A stretch of 64,000 bases of DNA, from NCBI GenBank assembly GCA_945862325.1, contig CAMAXZ010000002.1:154849-218848 (forward strand), in the 5' to 3' direction. The DNA comes from Klebsiella pneumoniae (GTDB lineage: Bacteria; Myxococcota_A; UBA796; SXON01). This document shows, in pieces, positions 21,898-33,273 of the stretch. Positions within the stretch are counted from its first letter, which is position 1. Each line of letters starts with the position of its first letter. The translations under genes were made by a program, and so were the position numbers. Below the pieces are notes generated by a model. The model was not told the DNA's origin. It did not search any database and worked only from the letters and a program-made list of their open reading frames with translations.

Positions 21898-22890
21898 ATG
21901 ACCGCCAGTCGCATCGCCGGGATGGGGCACTACGTCCCCGAGCGCGTCGTCACCAACGACGAACTCTCGCAGCGCATGGAGACCACCGACGAGTGGATCC
22001 AGCAACGAACGGGCATCCGTGAGCGTCGGTGGGTCGACGGCGACGTGGGTGCCTCGGAGCTCGCGGAGCACGCCGCGCGCGGCGCGCTCGCCGAGGCGGG
22101 CGTGGCGGCGTCGGATCTGGACCTCGTCCTGTTCGCGACCCTGTCCCCGGACGTGAACTTTCCGGGATCGAGCTGTTTCCTGCAGGCGCGCCTCGGAATT
22201 CCCGGCACCGCCTGCATGGACATCCGCAACCAGTGCACGGGGTTCTTGTACGGCCTCGCCACGGCCGACGCCTTCGTGCGCGCGGGCATGGCGAAGCGTG
22301 TGCTCGTCGTCGGCGCCGAGGTGCACAGCAGCGGCCTCGACGTCACGACCCGCGGTCGCGACGTCGCGGTGCTCTTCGGCGACGGCGCCGGGGCGGCGGT
22401 GGTCGTGCCCGCCGAGGGGGCGTCGCGCGTGATCGACTCGGAGCTCCACAGCGACGGCCGGTACGCCGAGATCCTGATGCTCGAGGCCCCCGCGAGCCGG
22501 AACCAGCCCCGCTTGACCGCGCAGATGATGGAGGAGGGACGTCACTACCCGCGGATGGACGGTCGCAGCGTGTTCAAGCACGCGGTCGAGCGGCTCCCCG
22601 AGGTGGCGCGCAGCATCCTCGCCAAGAACGGGCTCAGCCTCGACGACGTCGATGTGTTCGTGCCGCACCAGGCCAACCTCCGCATCAACGAGATGGTGGC
22701 CCGGCAGCTCGGCGTCCCCTCCTCGCGCTTCGTGAACAACATCCAGGTGTACGGAAACACGACGGCGGCCAGCATCCCGATCGCGCTTCACGAGGCGGTG
22801 CTCGACGGTCGCGTCCAGCCCGGGAACCTCGTGATGCTGCTCGGGTTCGGCGCGGGTCTCACGTGGGGTGCCACGCTGGTGCGCTGGTAG
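21898..22890 (+). CDS. fabH: 3-oxoacyl-[ACP] synthase III (KAS III) family protein
   Basis: MGHYVPERVVTNDELSQRMETTDEWIQQRTGIRERRW; DIRNQCTGFLYGLATADAF; VPHQANLRINE; NNIQVYGNTTAASIPIALHEA. Confidence 0.92.
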   Translation: MTASRIAGMGHYVPERVVTNDELSQRMETTDEWIQQRTGIRERRWVDGDVGASELAEHAARGALAEAGVAASDLDLVLFATLSPDVNFPGSSCFLQARLGIPGTACMDIRNQCTGFLYGLATADAFVRAGMAKRVLVVGAEVHSSGLDVTTRGRDVAVLFGDGAGAAVVVPAEGASRVIDSELHSDGRYAEILMLEAPASRNQPRLTAQMMEEGRHYPRMDGRSVFKHAVERLPEVARSILAKNGLSLDDVDVFVPHQANLRINEMVARQLGVPSSRFVNNIQVYGNTTAASIPIALHEAVLDGRVQPGNLVMLLGFGAGLTWGATLVRW

Positions 22891-23837
22891 TGCACGCCGA
22901 CGCCGCCGTGCTCTTCCGTTCCCGCGTGCTGTTCGTCAGCGGCAAGGGGGGCACGGGCAAGACCACGTTGGCGGCCGCCGTGGCGCGGCTGGCCTCCGCA
23001 CAGGGTCGTCGCACGCTCGCCGTCGAGCTGGACGCGCAACGACCGAGCTTCACGGCGATCTTTGGCCGTGCGCCGACGTACCAGCCGGTCGAGGTGGCGC
23101 CGAACCTGTCCATCGCGAACCTGACCTGGCTCGAGTCGCTCGACGACTGGCTGCGCACCATCGTCTCGGTCCCGCGCGTCGTGCGCCTCATCACGCACAA
23201 CCGCGTCGTGGGGCTCTTTCTCGAGGCCACGCCCGGCGCGCGCGACCTGGCGGTCCTTTCGCGCGTGATGCAGCTCGCCGCGCAGTACGACCTCGTGGTG
23301 GTCGACATGCCCGCGAGCGGCAACGCGGTCGCGATGTTGTCGATCGCCCACACCGCGCAACGCTTGTTCGACACCGGGCCGATCCGCCGGTGCGCCGACG
23401 ACCTCGTCTCGCTCTATGCGCGTCCCGACACCCGCGTCGTCCTCGTCGCCTTGCCCGAGGAGATGGTCGTGAACGAGACCATCGAGACCGCGCGCCGCGT
23501 CGCGGCCGACCTGCCGCCGCTGACGGTGCCGCTGGTGCTGCTCAACCGCGCCACGCCGCCATCGTTCGCCCCGGAAGAGTCGGCCCTGCTCGCCGCGCTG
23601 TTGCGCAGTCACGCCGATGGGCTCGCCCGTGAGGTGCTGGAGGCCGGCCGGTGGGAGGCCGAGCTCGAACGCGCCACCGGCGAGGCGGAACAGCGGTTGA
23701 AAGAGGATCTTGCGGTTCCTGTGCTCGTCCTCCCCGCGCTTGCCCGCGGCGAAGGCGTGCGCCGCATCGTCAACCAGGTCACGTCGGCGCTCGCGCGAAA
23801 GAGCAGCATCCCCGTCGACCTTCGGGGGTTGGCGTGA
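22890..23837 (+). CDS. ArsA/GET3-like P-loop ATPase (first of pair)
   Basis: VLFVSGKGGTGKTTLAAAVARLASAQGRRTLAVELDAQ; VVVDMPASGNAVAML; GTG start overlapping the fabH stop by 1 nt. Confidence 0.8.
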   Translation: MHADAAVLFRSRVLFVSGKGGTGKTTLAAAVARLASAQGRRTLAVELDAQRPSFTAIFGRAPTYQPVEVAPNLSIANLTWLESLDDWLRTIVSVPRVVRLITHNRVVGLFLEATPGARDLAVLSRVMQLAAQYDLVVVDMPASGNAVAMLSIAHTAQRLFDTGPIRRCADDLVSLYARPDTRVVLVALPEEMVVNETIETARRVAADLPPLTVPLVLLNRATPPSFAPEESALLAALLRSHADGLAREVLEAGRWEAELERATGEAEQRLKEDLAVPVLVLPALARGEGVRRIVNQVTSALARKSSIPVDLRGLA

Positions 23838-24958
23838 ACCTCGCGCGCGTGGTGGCGACCCGCCGGCTCGTCGTGTGCGTCGGCTCCGGCGGAGTCGGGA
23901 AGACCACGACCGCGGCGTCCATCGCGCTGCGAGCCGCGTTCGAAGGCCGTCGCGCCCTCGTCCTCACGATCGACCCCGCGCGTCGCCTCGCGAACGCGCT
24001 GGGCCTGACGGAGATCGGCAACAGCGAGGTGCAGGTGCAGCTCGGGCCGGAGGCTCGCGGCACGTTGCACGCGATGATGCTCGACCCGCGGAGCACCCTC
24101 GACGACGTCATCGCGCGCGTGTCGAAGGACGCCGCGTCTCGCGACAAGGTCTACGCGAACCGCATCTATCGGCACATCGCGGGCAGCTTCTCGGGCAGCC
24201 AGGAGTACATGGCGACGGAGCGGCTGTACGACGTCCATGTGTCCGGGCGCTACGACCTCATCGTCCTCGACACCCCGCCGGTGAAGAACGCCCTCGACTT
24301 CCTCGAGTCCCCGGGGCGCCTGACGCGCTTCCTTGATCGGCAGATCATGCGGTGGTTCCTCACCCCGCACGAAGAGGGCATGTTCGGCAAGCGCCTGCTC
24401 ATGGGCACGAGCGCGGTCGTGTACCGACTCCTGTCTCACATTTTCGGCCGGGACTTCCTCGACGAGCTCGCGACCTTCTTCCGCTTGTTCGGTGAGCTGT
24501 ACGATGGTTTTCGAGAACGTCACGAGGCGGTCGGCCGCATCTTCGCCGACCCGTCCACGGCCTTCGTCGTCGTGAGCGCGCCGACGGACGCCTCGATGGA
24601 AGTCGCGAAGTTCTTCTTGGAAGAGCTTGGGAATCGGCGCTTGCCCCTGGCCGGTCTGGTGGTGAATCAGGTGCACGTGGCCACCTCGACCGAACCCGAC
24701 GTCGAGCGGCTCCTCGGCGTCGCGGCGCGTGCGGCGGACCCCCGGTACGCGGCCGCCCTGCTGGCGCGCGTGTCGATGGCTCACCGCAGGCTACGGGCCT
24801 TGGCGGCGTTGGAGGCGGAACATGTGGCGGAGCTCCGCGTGGCGTCCGGGAGCGCGTGGGTGCGGGTCGTGCCGAGGTTGAGGGACGAGGTGCACGATCT
24901 CGCCGGACTTCGACAGTTGCACGTTGCCCTCTTTGACGTTGACGGTTCGCGGGTATAG
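23834..24958 (+). CDS. ArsA/GET3-like P-loop ATPase (second of pair)
   Basis: VVCVGSGGVGKTTTAASIALRAAFEGRRALVLTIDPARRLANALGL; LIVLDTPPVKNALDFLESPGRLTRFLD. Confidence 0.85.
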   Translation: MNLARVVATRRLVVCVGSGGVGKTTTAASIALRAAFEGRRALVLTIDPARRLANALGLTEIGNSEVQVQLGPEARGTLHAMMLDPRSTLDDVIARVSKDAASRDKVYANRIYRHIAGSFSGSQEYMATERLYDVHVSGRYDLIVLDTPPVKNALDFLESPGRLTRFLDRQIMRWFLTPHEEGMFGKRLLMGTSAVVYRLLSHIFGRDFLDELATFFRLFGELYDGFRERHEAVGRIFADPSTAFVVVSAPTDASMEVAKFFLEELGNRRLPLAGLVVNQVHVATSTEPDVERLLGVAARAADPRYAAALLARVSMAHRRLRALAALEAEHVAELRVASGSAWVRVVPRLRDEVHDLAGLRQLHVALFDVDGSRV

Positions 24959-24959
24959 T
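24933..24959 (+). promoter_or_regulatory. Putative sigma-70-type promoter for the 24990 gene
   Basis: TTGACG (24933-24938), 15-nt spacer, TATAGT (24954-24959), overlapping the 3' end of the upstream ATPase gene. Confidence 0.4.
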
Positions 24960-24989
24960 GTCGCGGTCACCGGAGGTTCGTTGTTCTCG

Positions 24990-25553
24990 ATGCTGCTCGG
25001 CTTGATCGTGTCGGCCAATGCCGCCACGCTCGCGCTCGATCCGCAGAACCGCCTCCATGTCGGACTCAGCTACGTGCAGGGTGCGCCCGGTGCAGCTCCG
25101 TTCGGCGTCACCGCGGGTTTCGACTCGCGGCTCACGCGGCTCATTGCGATCGACTTCGGGGCGTTCACGTCGCCCATCGCGTTGGCGGACGGGCTCGGCG
25201 AAGATGCCGAGCTCCCGACGTCGGCGTACCTCCGCCACGGCATCTACGTGACGCCGGGCATTCGCATCCCGCACCCGCAGCCGCGGGCCTGGGCGTGGGA
25301 AGTGTTCCTCCGCGCAGGCGCCGGGGTGGCGTGGACGGCCGACGTCGCGAGCAACTCGCAGTCGGGCGATCGGTACTTCATGGAGACCGACATGGCTGGC
25401 ATCGCGGGCGCGGACGCGCTCGCGCGGTTCGGCCGGTTCGGAGTCCGCGCCGCCGGCAAGGCGTGGCTGTACGACCAGACCCAGACCTCCCCATTGCAGA
25501 CGTTCTTCCTGGCTCGTGGCCAGTGGACCGTCGAAGCGCTCATGCAGTGGTGA
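24990..25553 (+). CDS. Probable outer-membrane beta-barrel protein, unknown function
   Basis: Signal peptide MLLGLIVSANAATLAL; ends with aromatic residue (ALMQW). ORF opens at 24924; TTG 24981 or ATG 24990 fit the visible promoter better. Confidence 0.6.
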   Translation: MLLGLIVSANAATLALDPQNRLHVGLSYVQGAPGAAPFGVTAGFDSRLTRLIAIDFGAFTSPIALADGLGEDAELPTSAYLRHGIYVTPGIRIPHPQPRAWAWEVFLRAGAGVAWTADVASNSQSGDRYFMETDMAGIAGADALARFGRFGVRAAGKAWLYDQTQTSPLQTFFLARGQWTVEALMQW

Positions 25554-25646
25554 ACCTCACCGCTTGACGCGCGCCCGCCCTTTCCAGATCCTGTCCTTCC
25601 TTCAACAACCAACCATCCATCCGCGCAAACGAGAGCAACGGGCCGA

Positions 25647-26591
25647 ATGTCCCGCAACGTCTATGTTGGGAACCTCCCCTACCGCATCACCGATGACGAG
25701 GTGCGGTCAGTATTCAACAAGGACGGCCGTGAGGTCGTCTCCGTCAACCTGATCATGGACCGCGAGACCGGCCGCCCGCGAGGCTTCGGCTTCGTGGAGA
25801 TGGCGGACGAGCAGCAGGCCGAGGCCGCCGTACAGGCGCTCGATGGCTTCCCGCTCGACGGTCGCCCGTTGAAGGTCAACATCGCTCGCCCTCGCGAAGG
25901 TGGCGGCGGCGGTGGTCCCGGCGGCTTCGGCGGTCCTCCGCGCGGTCCCCGTCGCGACGGGCCCGGCGGCGGTCCTCCGTCCGTGTACCGTACCGGCGGC
26001 CCCCGCGAGGGTGGTGGCGGCTACGGCGGTCCTCCCCGCGAGGGCGGCGGTGGCTACGGCGGTCCTCCTCGCGAGGGCGGCGGTGGCTACGGCGGTCCTC
26101 CCCGTGAGGGCGGCGGTGGCTACGGCGGTCCCCCGCGTGGTGGCGGCTACGGCGGTCCTCCTCGCGAGGGCGGCGGTGGCTACGGCGGCGGCGGCGGCTA
26201 CGGCGGCCCTCCTCGCGAGGGTGGCGGTGGCTACGGCGGCGGCGGCTATCGCTCCGGCGGTCCCGGCTCCGGCGGTCCTGGCGGCTTTGGGGGCGGTGCT
26301 CCCGGCGGTGCGCCTCGTCGTCCGTGGGAAGGTGGCGGAGCTCCGGGCGGCGCGCCCGGCGGCGCCCCCCGTCCGGCGTGGGGCGAAGATCGTCGCCCCG
26401 GCGGCAATCGCAACTTCGGCGGCCCGCGCCGCACCGAGTCGGCGATCGACGAAGAGCGCAACCGCAAGGTCGCCGAGTGGGAGCGTCGCAAGGGCAACAA
26501 GCGCAAGGGTCGCGCCGACGACGAAGAAGAGACCGACTTCAGCGGTGGCAGCGGCGGCAGCACCACCGCCGGCGACGACACGGACTGGTAG
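25647..26591 (+). CDS. RRM-domain RNA-binding protein with long Gly/Arg-rich C-terminal domain
   Basis: RNP2 NVYVGNLPY, RNP1 RGFGFVEM; followed by repeated PPREGGGGYGG units. Confidence 0.9.
   Translation: MSRNVYVGNLPYRITDDEVRSVFNKDGREVVSVNLIMDRETGRPRGFGFVEMADEQQAEAAVQALDGFPLDGRPLKVNIARPREGGGGGGPGGFGGPPRGPRRDGPGGGPPSVYRTGGPREGGGGYGGPPREGGGGYGGPPREGGGGYGGPPREGGGGYGGPPRGGGYGGPPREGGGGYGGGGGYGGPPREGGGGYGGGGYRSGGPGSGGPGGFGGGAPGGAPRRPWEGGGAPGGAPGGAPRPAWGEDRRPGGNRNFGGPRRTESAIDEERNRKVAEWERRKGNKRKGRADDEEETDFSGGSGGSTTAGDDTDW
26009..26262 (+). repeat. Tandem in-frame repeat encoding (PPREGGGGYGG)n
   Basis: Repeated 'ggtcctccycgygagggcggcggtggctacggc' units read directly from sequence. Confidence 0.85.
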
Positions 26592-26594
26592 GTC

Positions 26595-26616
26595 CGGCGC
26601 GTGGAGACACGCGCCG
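26595..26616. terminator. Candidate bidirectional terminator hairpin
   Basis: CGGCGCGTG-GAGA-CACGCGCCG: perfect 9-bp stem with GNRA tetraloop between convergent genes; no obvious U-tract. Confidence 0.5.
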
Positions 26617-26628
26617 ACTCGACCCCGA

Positions 26629-27065
26629 TCAGCGACGAAACAGCTCGGCCGTACGTTCGACGATGCGGCCGAGCTGTTCTCGCGTGAGCGTCCAGGGGAC
26701 CACCTCCCGGCCCTGACCGACGCGGGCACGCTCGACGACGACCGACGCGCCGTCGGTGCGCGCCTCGAAGAACTCTCGGGCGTCGCCGTGGCGGCGAACA
26801 TCCGCGGGCACCGACCGCAGAACGGCGCCGCCGAGCCGTGGGTCCACCTCGACCCCGGCGAGACGGTCCGGCAACGCCCGCAGGGCCTCCGGCAGGGCGT
26901 CGGCCGCGCGGCGTACCCCGATGTCCTCGCCGGTCACCCGGACGCGGCGCACCGTCACCCCAAGGCGGTCGAGGTCGACGACCTCCACTTCGGCGCGGGC
27001 GCCGTCGACCTCGGCGACGACCTCGCCCGGTTGGAGCGCATCGTCGAACGGTCGCGTGATCTGGC

Positions 27066-27069
<4 letters not shown>
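26629..27069 (-). CDS. Hypothetical protein translationally coupled to SpoVR
   Basis: GTG 27069 overlaps the SpoVR stop (GTGA): VSQITRPFDDALQPGEVVAEVDGARAEVEVVDLDRLGVTVRRVRV... . Confidence 0.6.
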
Positions 27070-28597
<1,528 letters not shown>

Positions 28598-28601
<4 letters not shown>

Positions 28602-29695
28602 CGCCCCTTCCCGAGGAATTCTCGGATCGAGTTCATGATTGCGTCGCGGTCGGGGATCTTGGACAGCACCACGCGCTCGTCGACCCCGAGCTCCCCGCGG
28701 AGGTCGTTGAAGAACTGCCCGCTTCCGTACTCACTCTCCACCTGGCCGTAGCAGAACAGGTTCAGGTTGGGCAGGAGCCGGCCGCGAAGCAATTCCATGC
28801 AGGAGCGTGTGTCGGCGGCGCTCCAGTTGTCGCCGTCGGAGAACTGGAACAGGTAGAGGTTCCATTCGTCCGACGGGTAGTCTTCCGTCACGATCTTGTC
28901 GACGAGGGTGTAGGCGCTCGAGATCAGCGTGCCGCCGCTCTCGCGGGTGCGGAAGAACGTGTCGCGGTCCACCTCGCGGGCGACGGCGTCATGAATCACG
29001 AAGCGCGTCTCGAGGTGCGCGTAGTTGGCGCGGAGCCAGGTGTCGATCCAGAAGGCCTGGAGGCGGACGATCTCCTTCTGCTCCTTCCCCATCGATCCGC
29101 TGACGTCCATGACGTAGACGATCGCGGCGGCCGACTGCGGGTCCGTCTTGCTCTGCCACGTCCGGAAGCGAAAGTCCTCCTTCTGCGGCACGAGCACCGG
29201 TCGAGCCGGATTGTACGTGCCGGAGACGATCTGCCGCTTGAGGGCTTCCTTGAACGTGCGCTTCTGATGACGCAGGCTGCGGGGCCCGGTGCGCGCCACG
29301 CCGGTGTACCGGTCGCGCGTGGTGGTGATGTGCTTGCGCCCGCGCGGCTCGATGCGGGGCAGGTGCAGCTCCTCCCCCAGGATCTCCGCCAGCTCCTCGA
29401 GGCTGATGTCCGCCTCGACCACGTGCTCGCCGGGGGTGTCGCCGGCCTGGCCCTCTCCGGTCTGGCCGTCCACTCGATCCCCGGGGCTGCCGTCGCCCTG
29501 GCCGACCCCGCCTGTCTGGTTCTTACCGTACCGCAGGCGCGGGATGTTGACCTCGGGCAGGGGGATGGACACGAGCTTGTCCCCCTGTTTCCCGATGATC
29601 TCGCCGCTGGCCATGTACCGCTTGAGGTCCTTGCGTACACGGCCCTTCACGATCTGTCGGAATCGTTCCAGGTCGGTTTCGATGTTGAGCGCCAC
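28598..29695 (-). CDS. DUF444 family protein (YeaH/YhbH)
   Basis: DLERFRQIVKGRVRKDLKRYMASGEIIGKQGDKLVSIPLPEVNIPRLRYG; vWA-like YVMDVSGSMGKEQKEIVRLQAFW. Confidence 0.95.
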
Positions 29696-29699
29696 GGTG

Positions 29700-31760
29700 T
29701 CACCCGCTCTCCTTGGCGTCGCCCCGGGCGAACACCGAGGCCACGTAGTTGAGCACGTCCGTCGCGGAGTACGCGTCGTAGCCGTACTGGTCGATGAGCC
29801 GCTGCTTCACGACGTCGATCTTGGCCTGGGTGTCCGGGTCGACCACCTGGGACACGAGCGAGGTGAGCTTGATCGTGTCCTTCTGGTCCTCGAACACCTT
29901 GAGCTCGAGCGCCCGGTAGAGCCGCTCGTTCATCTTGTAGTTGAAGCGCTTTCCGTCGAGCGCGAGCGCCCCGATGTAGTTCATCAGCTCGCGACGGAAG
30001 TCCTCCTTGCGGGACGGCGGGATGTCGATCTTCTCTTCGATGCTGCGCATCAGGCGTTCGTCCGGCTCCTCGTAGGCCCCGGTGAACGCGTTCTTCACTC
30101 GCTCGCGCTGGGTGAAGGCCTTCACGCTGTCGATATAGTTGCTGCACAGGCGTTGGATGGCACCCTCGTCGGCCGCGATGGCCTTCTGGACCTCGTTCTT
30201 GACGATGTCCTCGTACTCCTTGCGCACCAGCGCGATGAGCTCGCGGTACTTCTTCTTCTTCTCTTCGTCATTGATGAGGCTGTGGCTGCGGAGGCCGCTC
30301 TCGAGCTCGTTGAGCACCATGAAGGCGTTGAGGCTCGGCGTGTCGGCGTCGCGCACGAGCGCATTGGAGATCTTGTCCTGGACATAGCGGGGCGAGATGC
30401 CCTCCATCGCCTCGCGAACCGCCGTCTTGCGCAGCTCCTTGACGTTGTCCTCGGTGAAGCCCGGCAAGGTCCTGCCGTCGTAGAGCTTCAGCTTCTGGAG
30501 CAAGGTCAGCGTGGCCTTCTTCGGCTCTTCGAGGCGCGAGAGCACCGCCCACATCGCCGCCATCTCGAGCGTGTGCGGCGCGATGTGCTTCTTCACCTTG
30601 TTCTTGGTGAAGTCGCGTTGGTAGATGCGCGCCTCGGACGACCACTTGGTGATGTACGGCACGTCGATCTTGATGGTACGGTCGCGCAGGGCCTCCATGA
30701 ACTCGTTGCTCTGGAGCTTGCGGTACTCGGGCTCGTTGGTGTGCCCGATGATCACCTCGTCGATCGAGGTCTGCGCGAACTTCTTGGGCTTGATCACGTG
30801 CTCCTGGCTGGCGCCGAGCAGGTCGTACAGGAACGCGACGTCGAGCTTGAGCATCTCGACGAACTCGACGATGCCGCGGTTGGCGACGCAGAACTCGCCG
30901 TCGAAGTTGAAGGCGCGCGGGTCCGAGTCGCTGCCGAGCTCGGCGATGCGGCGGTAGTTGACGTCGCCCGTGAGCTCGGTGCTGTCCTGGTTCTTCTCGT
31001 CCTTCGGCTGGAAGGTGCCGATCCCCACGCGGTCCTTCTCGCTGAGCAGGAGCCTCCGCACGCGGATGCGCGCGATCAGCTTCACCCAGTCGCCGCCGAC
31101 CTCGCGCAGGCCTTCGCGGTAGAGGAAGCGGCTCACGGGGTCGAGGTCCCCCTCGATGGCGATGGGGTACGCGGCGCGACCGGCGATGGAACGGTTCAGC
31201 TCGTCGAGGACCTGGAGGCGGGACTCGACCGGCACGAGCTTGAGCGGGTCTTCGTTGAGCGGCGACGGCACGACCTCGCCGTTGGGCAGGTGCCACGAGA
31301 AGGTGTACATCGCCCCCTCGGCCTGCCGGGAGTACCATTCGATGCCCTTCTTGAACAGCCGCACGATGGAGCTCTTCGCCGAGCCGACGGGGCCGTGCAG
31401 GAGGATGACGCGTCGCTCCGGGCCGAAGCCGAGGGCGGCGGACTTCAGCACGTTCACCAGCTTCATCAGGTGCACGTCGATGCCGAAGATGGCGTCCTTG
31501 CCGTTCTCGATCGGGTCGTCGAAGAACTTGTAGCGGACGATCGGCTTCTTGTACTCCGTGTACTGCTCGGTCCCGAACGAGAGGATGCAGTCGTACAGGC
31601 GCTGGTAGGCGTTTCGTGCCACGAAGGGGCGTTCGCGCACGATGTCGAGGTATTCCGCGAACGTCCCTTCCCAATGGTGCTCACGGAAGCGGTCGAGGTC
31701 CTGGAGGTCCGCGATCAGACCGATCAAGCCGCTGGGGCGATCGAAGGGGTTCGTCGTCAT
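29700..31760 (-). CDS. prkA: PrkA/YeaG family serine protein kinase
   Basis: Walker [77 protein letters not shown] before ATG 31760. Confidence 0.94.
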   Translation of the reverse strand: MTTNPFDRPSGLIGLIADLQDLDRFREHHWEGTFAEYLDIVRERPFVARNAYQRLYDCILSFGTEQYTEYKKPIVRYKFFDDPIENGKDAIFGIDVHLMKLVNVLKSAALGFGPERRVILLHGPVGSAKSSIVRLFKKGIEWYSRQAEGAMYTFSWHLPNGEVVPSPLNEDPLKLVPVESRLQVLDELNRSIAGRAAYPIAIEGDLDPVSRFLYREGLREVGGDWVKLIARIRVRRLLLSEKDRVGIGTFQPKDEKNQDSTELTGDVNYRRIAELGSDSDPRAFNFDGEFCVANRGIVEFVEMLKLDVAFLYDLLGASQEHVIKPKKFAQTSIDEVIIGHTNEPEYRKLQSNEFMEALRDRTIKIDVPYITKWSSEARIYQRDFTKNKVKKHIAPHTLEMAAMWAVLSRLEEPKKATLTLLQKLKLYDGRTLPGFTEDNVKELRKTAVREAMEGISPRYVQDKISNALVRDADTPSLNAFMVLNELESGLRSHSLINDEEKKKKYRELIALVRKEYEDIVKNEVQKAIAADEGAIQRLCSNYIDSVKAFTQRERVKNAFTGAYEEPDERLMRSIEEKIDIPPSRKEDFRRELMNYIGALALDGKRFNYKMNERLYRALELKVFEDQKDTIKLTSLVSQVVDPDTQAKIDVVKQRLIDQYGYDAYSATDVLNYVASVFARGDAKESG

Positions 31761-31988
31761 GGCACTCTCCATCGTGGGGGTAGACCTTTCCGTCCCACAG
31801 GGGAGCGACGCTTGTGCACGCCCACCCGATGGTACGGTAGCGGGATCGTGAAAGAGCGTCTGCCTGAGTCAGCGTTGCACAGGTCTGCCTCTGGCGCGAC
31901 CTGTTTTTGTGACCCCCGGGGGCCACCGGTTGTTCCCGTGCATCCGTCGTCGCCCCGTTGTAGTCACGCGGCGGGCCGCCGAGCAGGA

Positions 31989-33227
31989 TCAACCGGCGTC
32001 TTGACCCAGCGTGGCGCGCGTGGTGCGCTGCCGTTCGGCGTACAGGCGCGCGCATCGGTCGGCGAGCTGCGCGCCCTCGCCGTCGCCGTTGGTCGTCGCG
32101 GCGGCCTTCGCGGCGTCCGCCTCCGCGATGAGGTCGGCGAGGCGCGCGACACGGGCGTTGGTGTGCTCGGGGTCGCGCGCGCACAGGCGCTCGCCCTTGA
32201 CGACGAAGGTGGGCTCGACCCGCGCGTCGCGGGCCACCACGCGGCCGGCCTCTCGGGCGAAGGTGACCCGGAGCAGCCCGCCGTCGCGGCGCAGCCCCTG
32301 CTCGAGGTCCCCGCCGAGCTCGTACCCGAGCCCCTGACCGCTGAGGAGGTTTCCGAGGGAGTACGCCACGAACGTCCTGCGACCGTCCTTCGTGACGTAG
32401 GCCTCGAAGGTCTGGAGCACGTGCGGGTGGTGCGCCGCGATGACGTCGACGCCGCCCTCGAGCATCCGGTGGGCGAGGGTGACCTCCCAGGATCGCGGTG
32501 CCGTCTCGTACTCCTGGCCCCAGTGGACGAGCAGCACCACGGCCTCGGCGCCGGCGGCGCGGGCCTCCGCCGCGGCGGCGATCACCAGGCGCTCGTCACG
32601 GATGAGGTTCACGCACGGCTCGTCGGGCTCCCGGTTCAGGTCGGCGTTGACCAGGCGGGTGGCGCCGATGAAGCCGACCGTGATGCCGTTGCGCGTGACG
32701 AGCCACGGCTCCCGCGCCTCCGCGCAGTCTCGGCCGGCGCCCACCCACGGCACGCCCGCGGACTCGAGGTGGCCGACAGTCTCGACGAGGCCGCGGCGGC
32801 CCTGATCCCACGCGTGGTTGTTCGCGAGGCTCACGCCGTCGAACCCGGCGTCGCGCAGCGCCGCCACGAGCGACGGCTGCGCGTTGAAGATCTTGCTGCC
32901 GTGGGCGACGTCGTGGTTGGGCGCGATGGGCGTCTCGAGGTTGACCACGGCGACGTCGGCCTCGCGAACGACGGGGGCGAGCAGCGCGAAGCTCCAGTCG
33001 TACCCGTCGTTCCCCCAGCTCGCGGCGTGTCGCGCGGCCGCCGCCTGCACCGACTGATGCGGGATGACGTCGCCCGCGGCGAGCAGGGTGAACGACGGTT
33101 CTGGCGCGGGAGGGAGCACGGCCGGCGCCTCCGCGGCCGGCGGATCCACGAAGGGCGAGGGCGCTTCGACGGCTGGCGTCGCCGCCGGCGCGGCGCACCC
33201 GATCAGGCAGGCAATCCATGCGCGCAT
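31989..33227 (-). CDS. CapA family protein (PgsA/CapA-type metallophosphatase fold)
   Basis: FTLLAAGDVIPHQSV; DVAVVNLETPIAP; VSLANNHAWDQGRRGLVET; VLLVHWGQEYE; VIAAHHPHVLQ; FVAYSLGNLL. Confidence 0.9.
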   Translation of the reverse strand: MRAWIACLIGCAAPAATPAVEAPSPFVDPPAAEAPAVLPPAPEPSFTLLAAGDVIPHQSVQAAAARHAASWGNDGYDWSFALLAPVVREADVAVVNLETPIAPNHDVAHGSKIFNAQPSLVAALRDAGFDGVSLANNHAWDQGRRGLVETVGHLESAGVPWVGAGRDCAEAREPWLVTRNGITVGFIGATRLVNADLNREPDEPCVNLIRDERLVIAAAAEARAAGAEAVVLLVHWGQEYETAPRSWEVTLAHRMLEGGVDVIAAHHPHVLQTFEAYVTKDGRRTFVAYSLGNLLSGQGLGYELGGDLEQGLRRDGGLLRVTFAREAGRVVARDARVEPTFVVKGERLCARDPEHTNARVARLADLIAEADAAKAAATTNGDGEGAQLADRCARLYAERQRTTRATLGQDAG

Positions 33228-33273
33228 CGTCGGCCGGCTATCCTGTCGGTCCGTGCGCGATAGGCTCTGCGCG

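Noticed and set aside
26009-26262. Possible CRISPR/minisatellite noncoding array
   Set aside because: 33-nt units are in frame and encode PPREGGGGYGG of the RRM protein; no unique spacers.
29289-33263. 1324-aa plus-strand ORF
   Set aside because: Antisense to DUF444, PrkA and CapA; no domain motifs; GC artefact.
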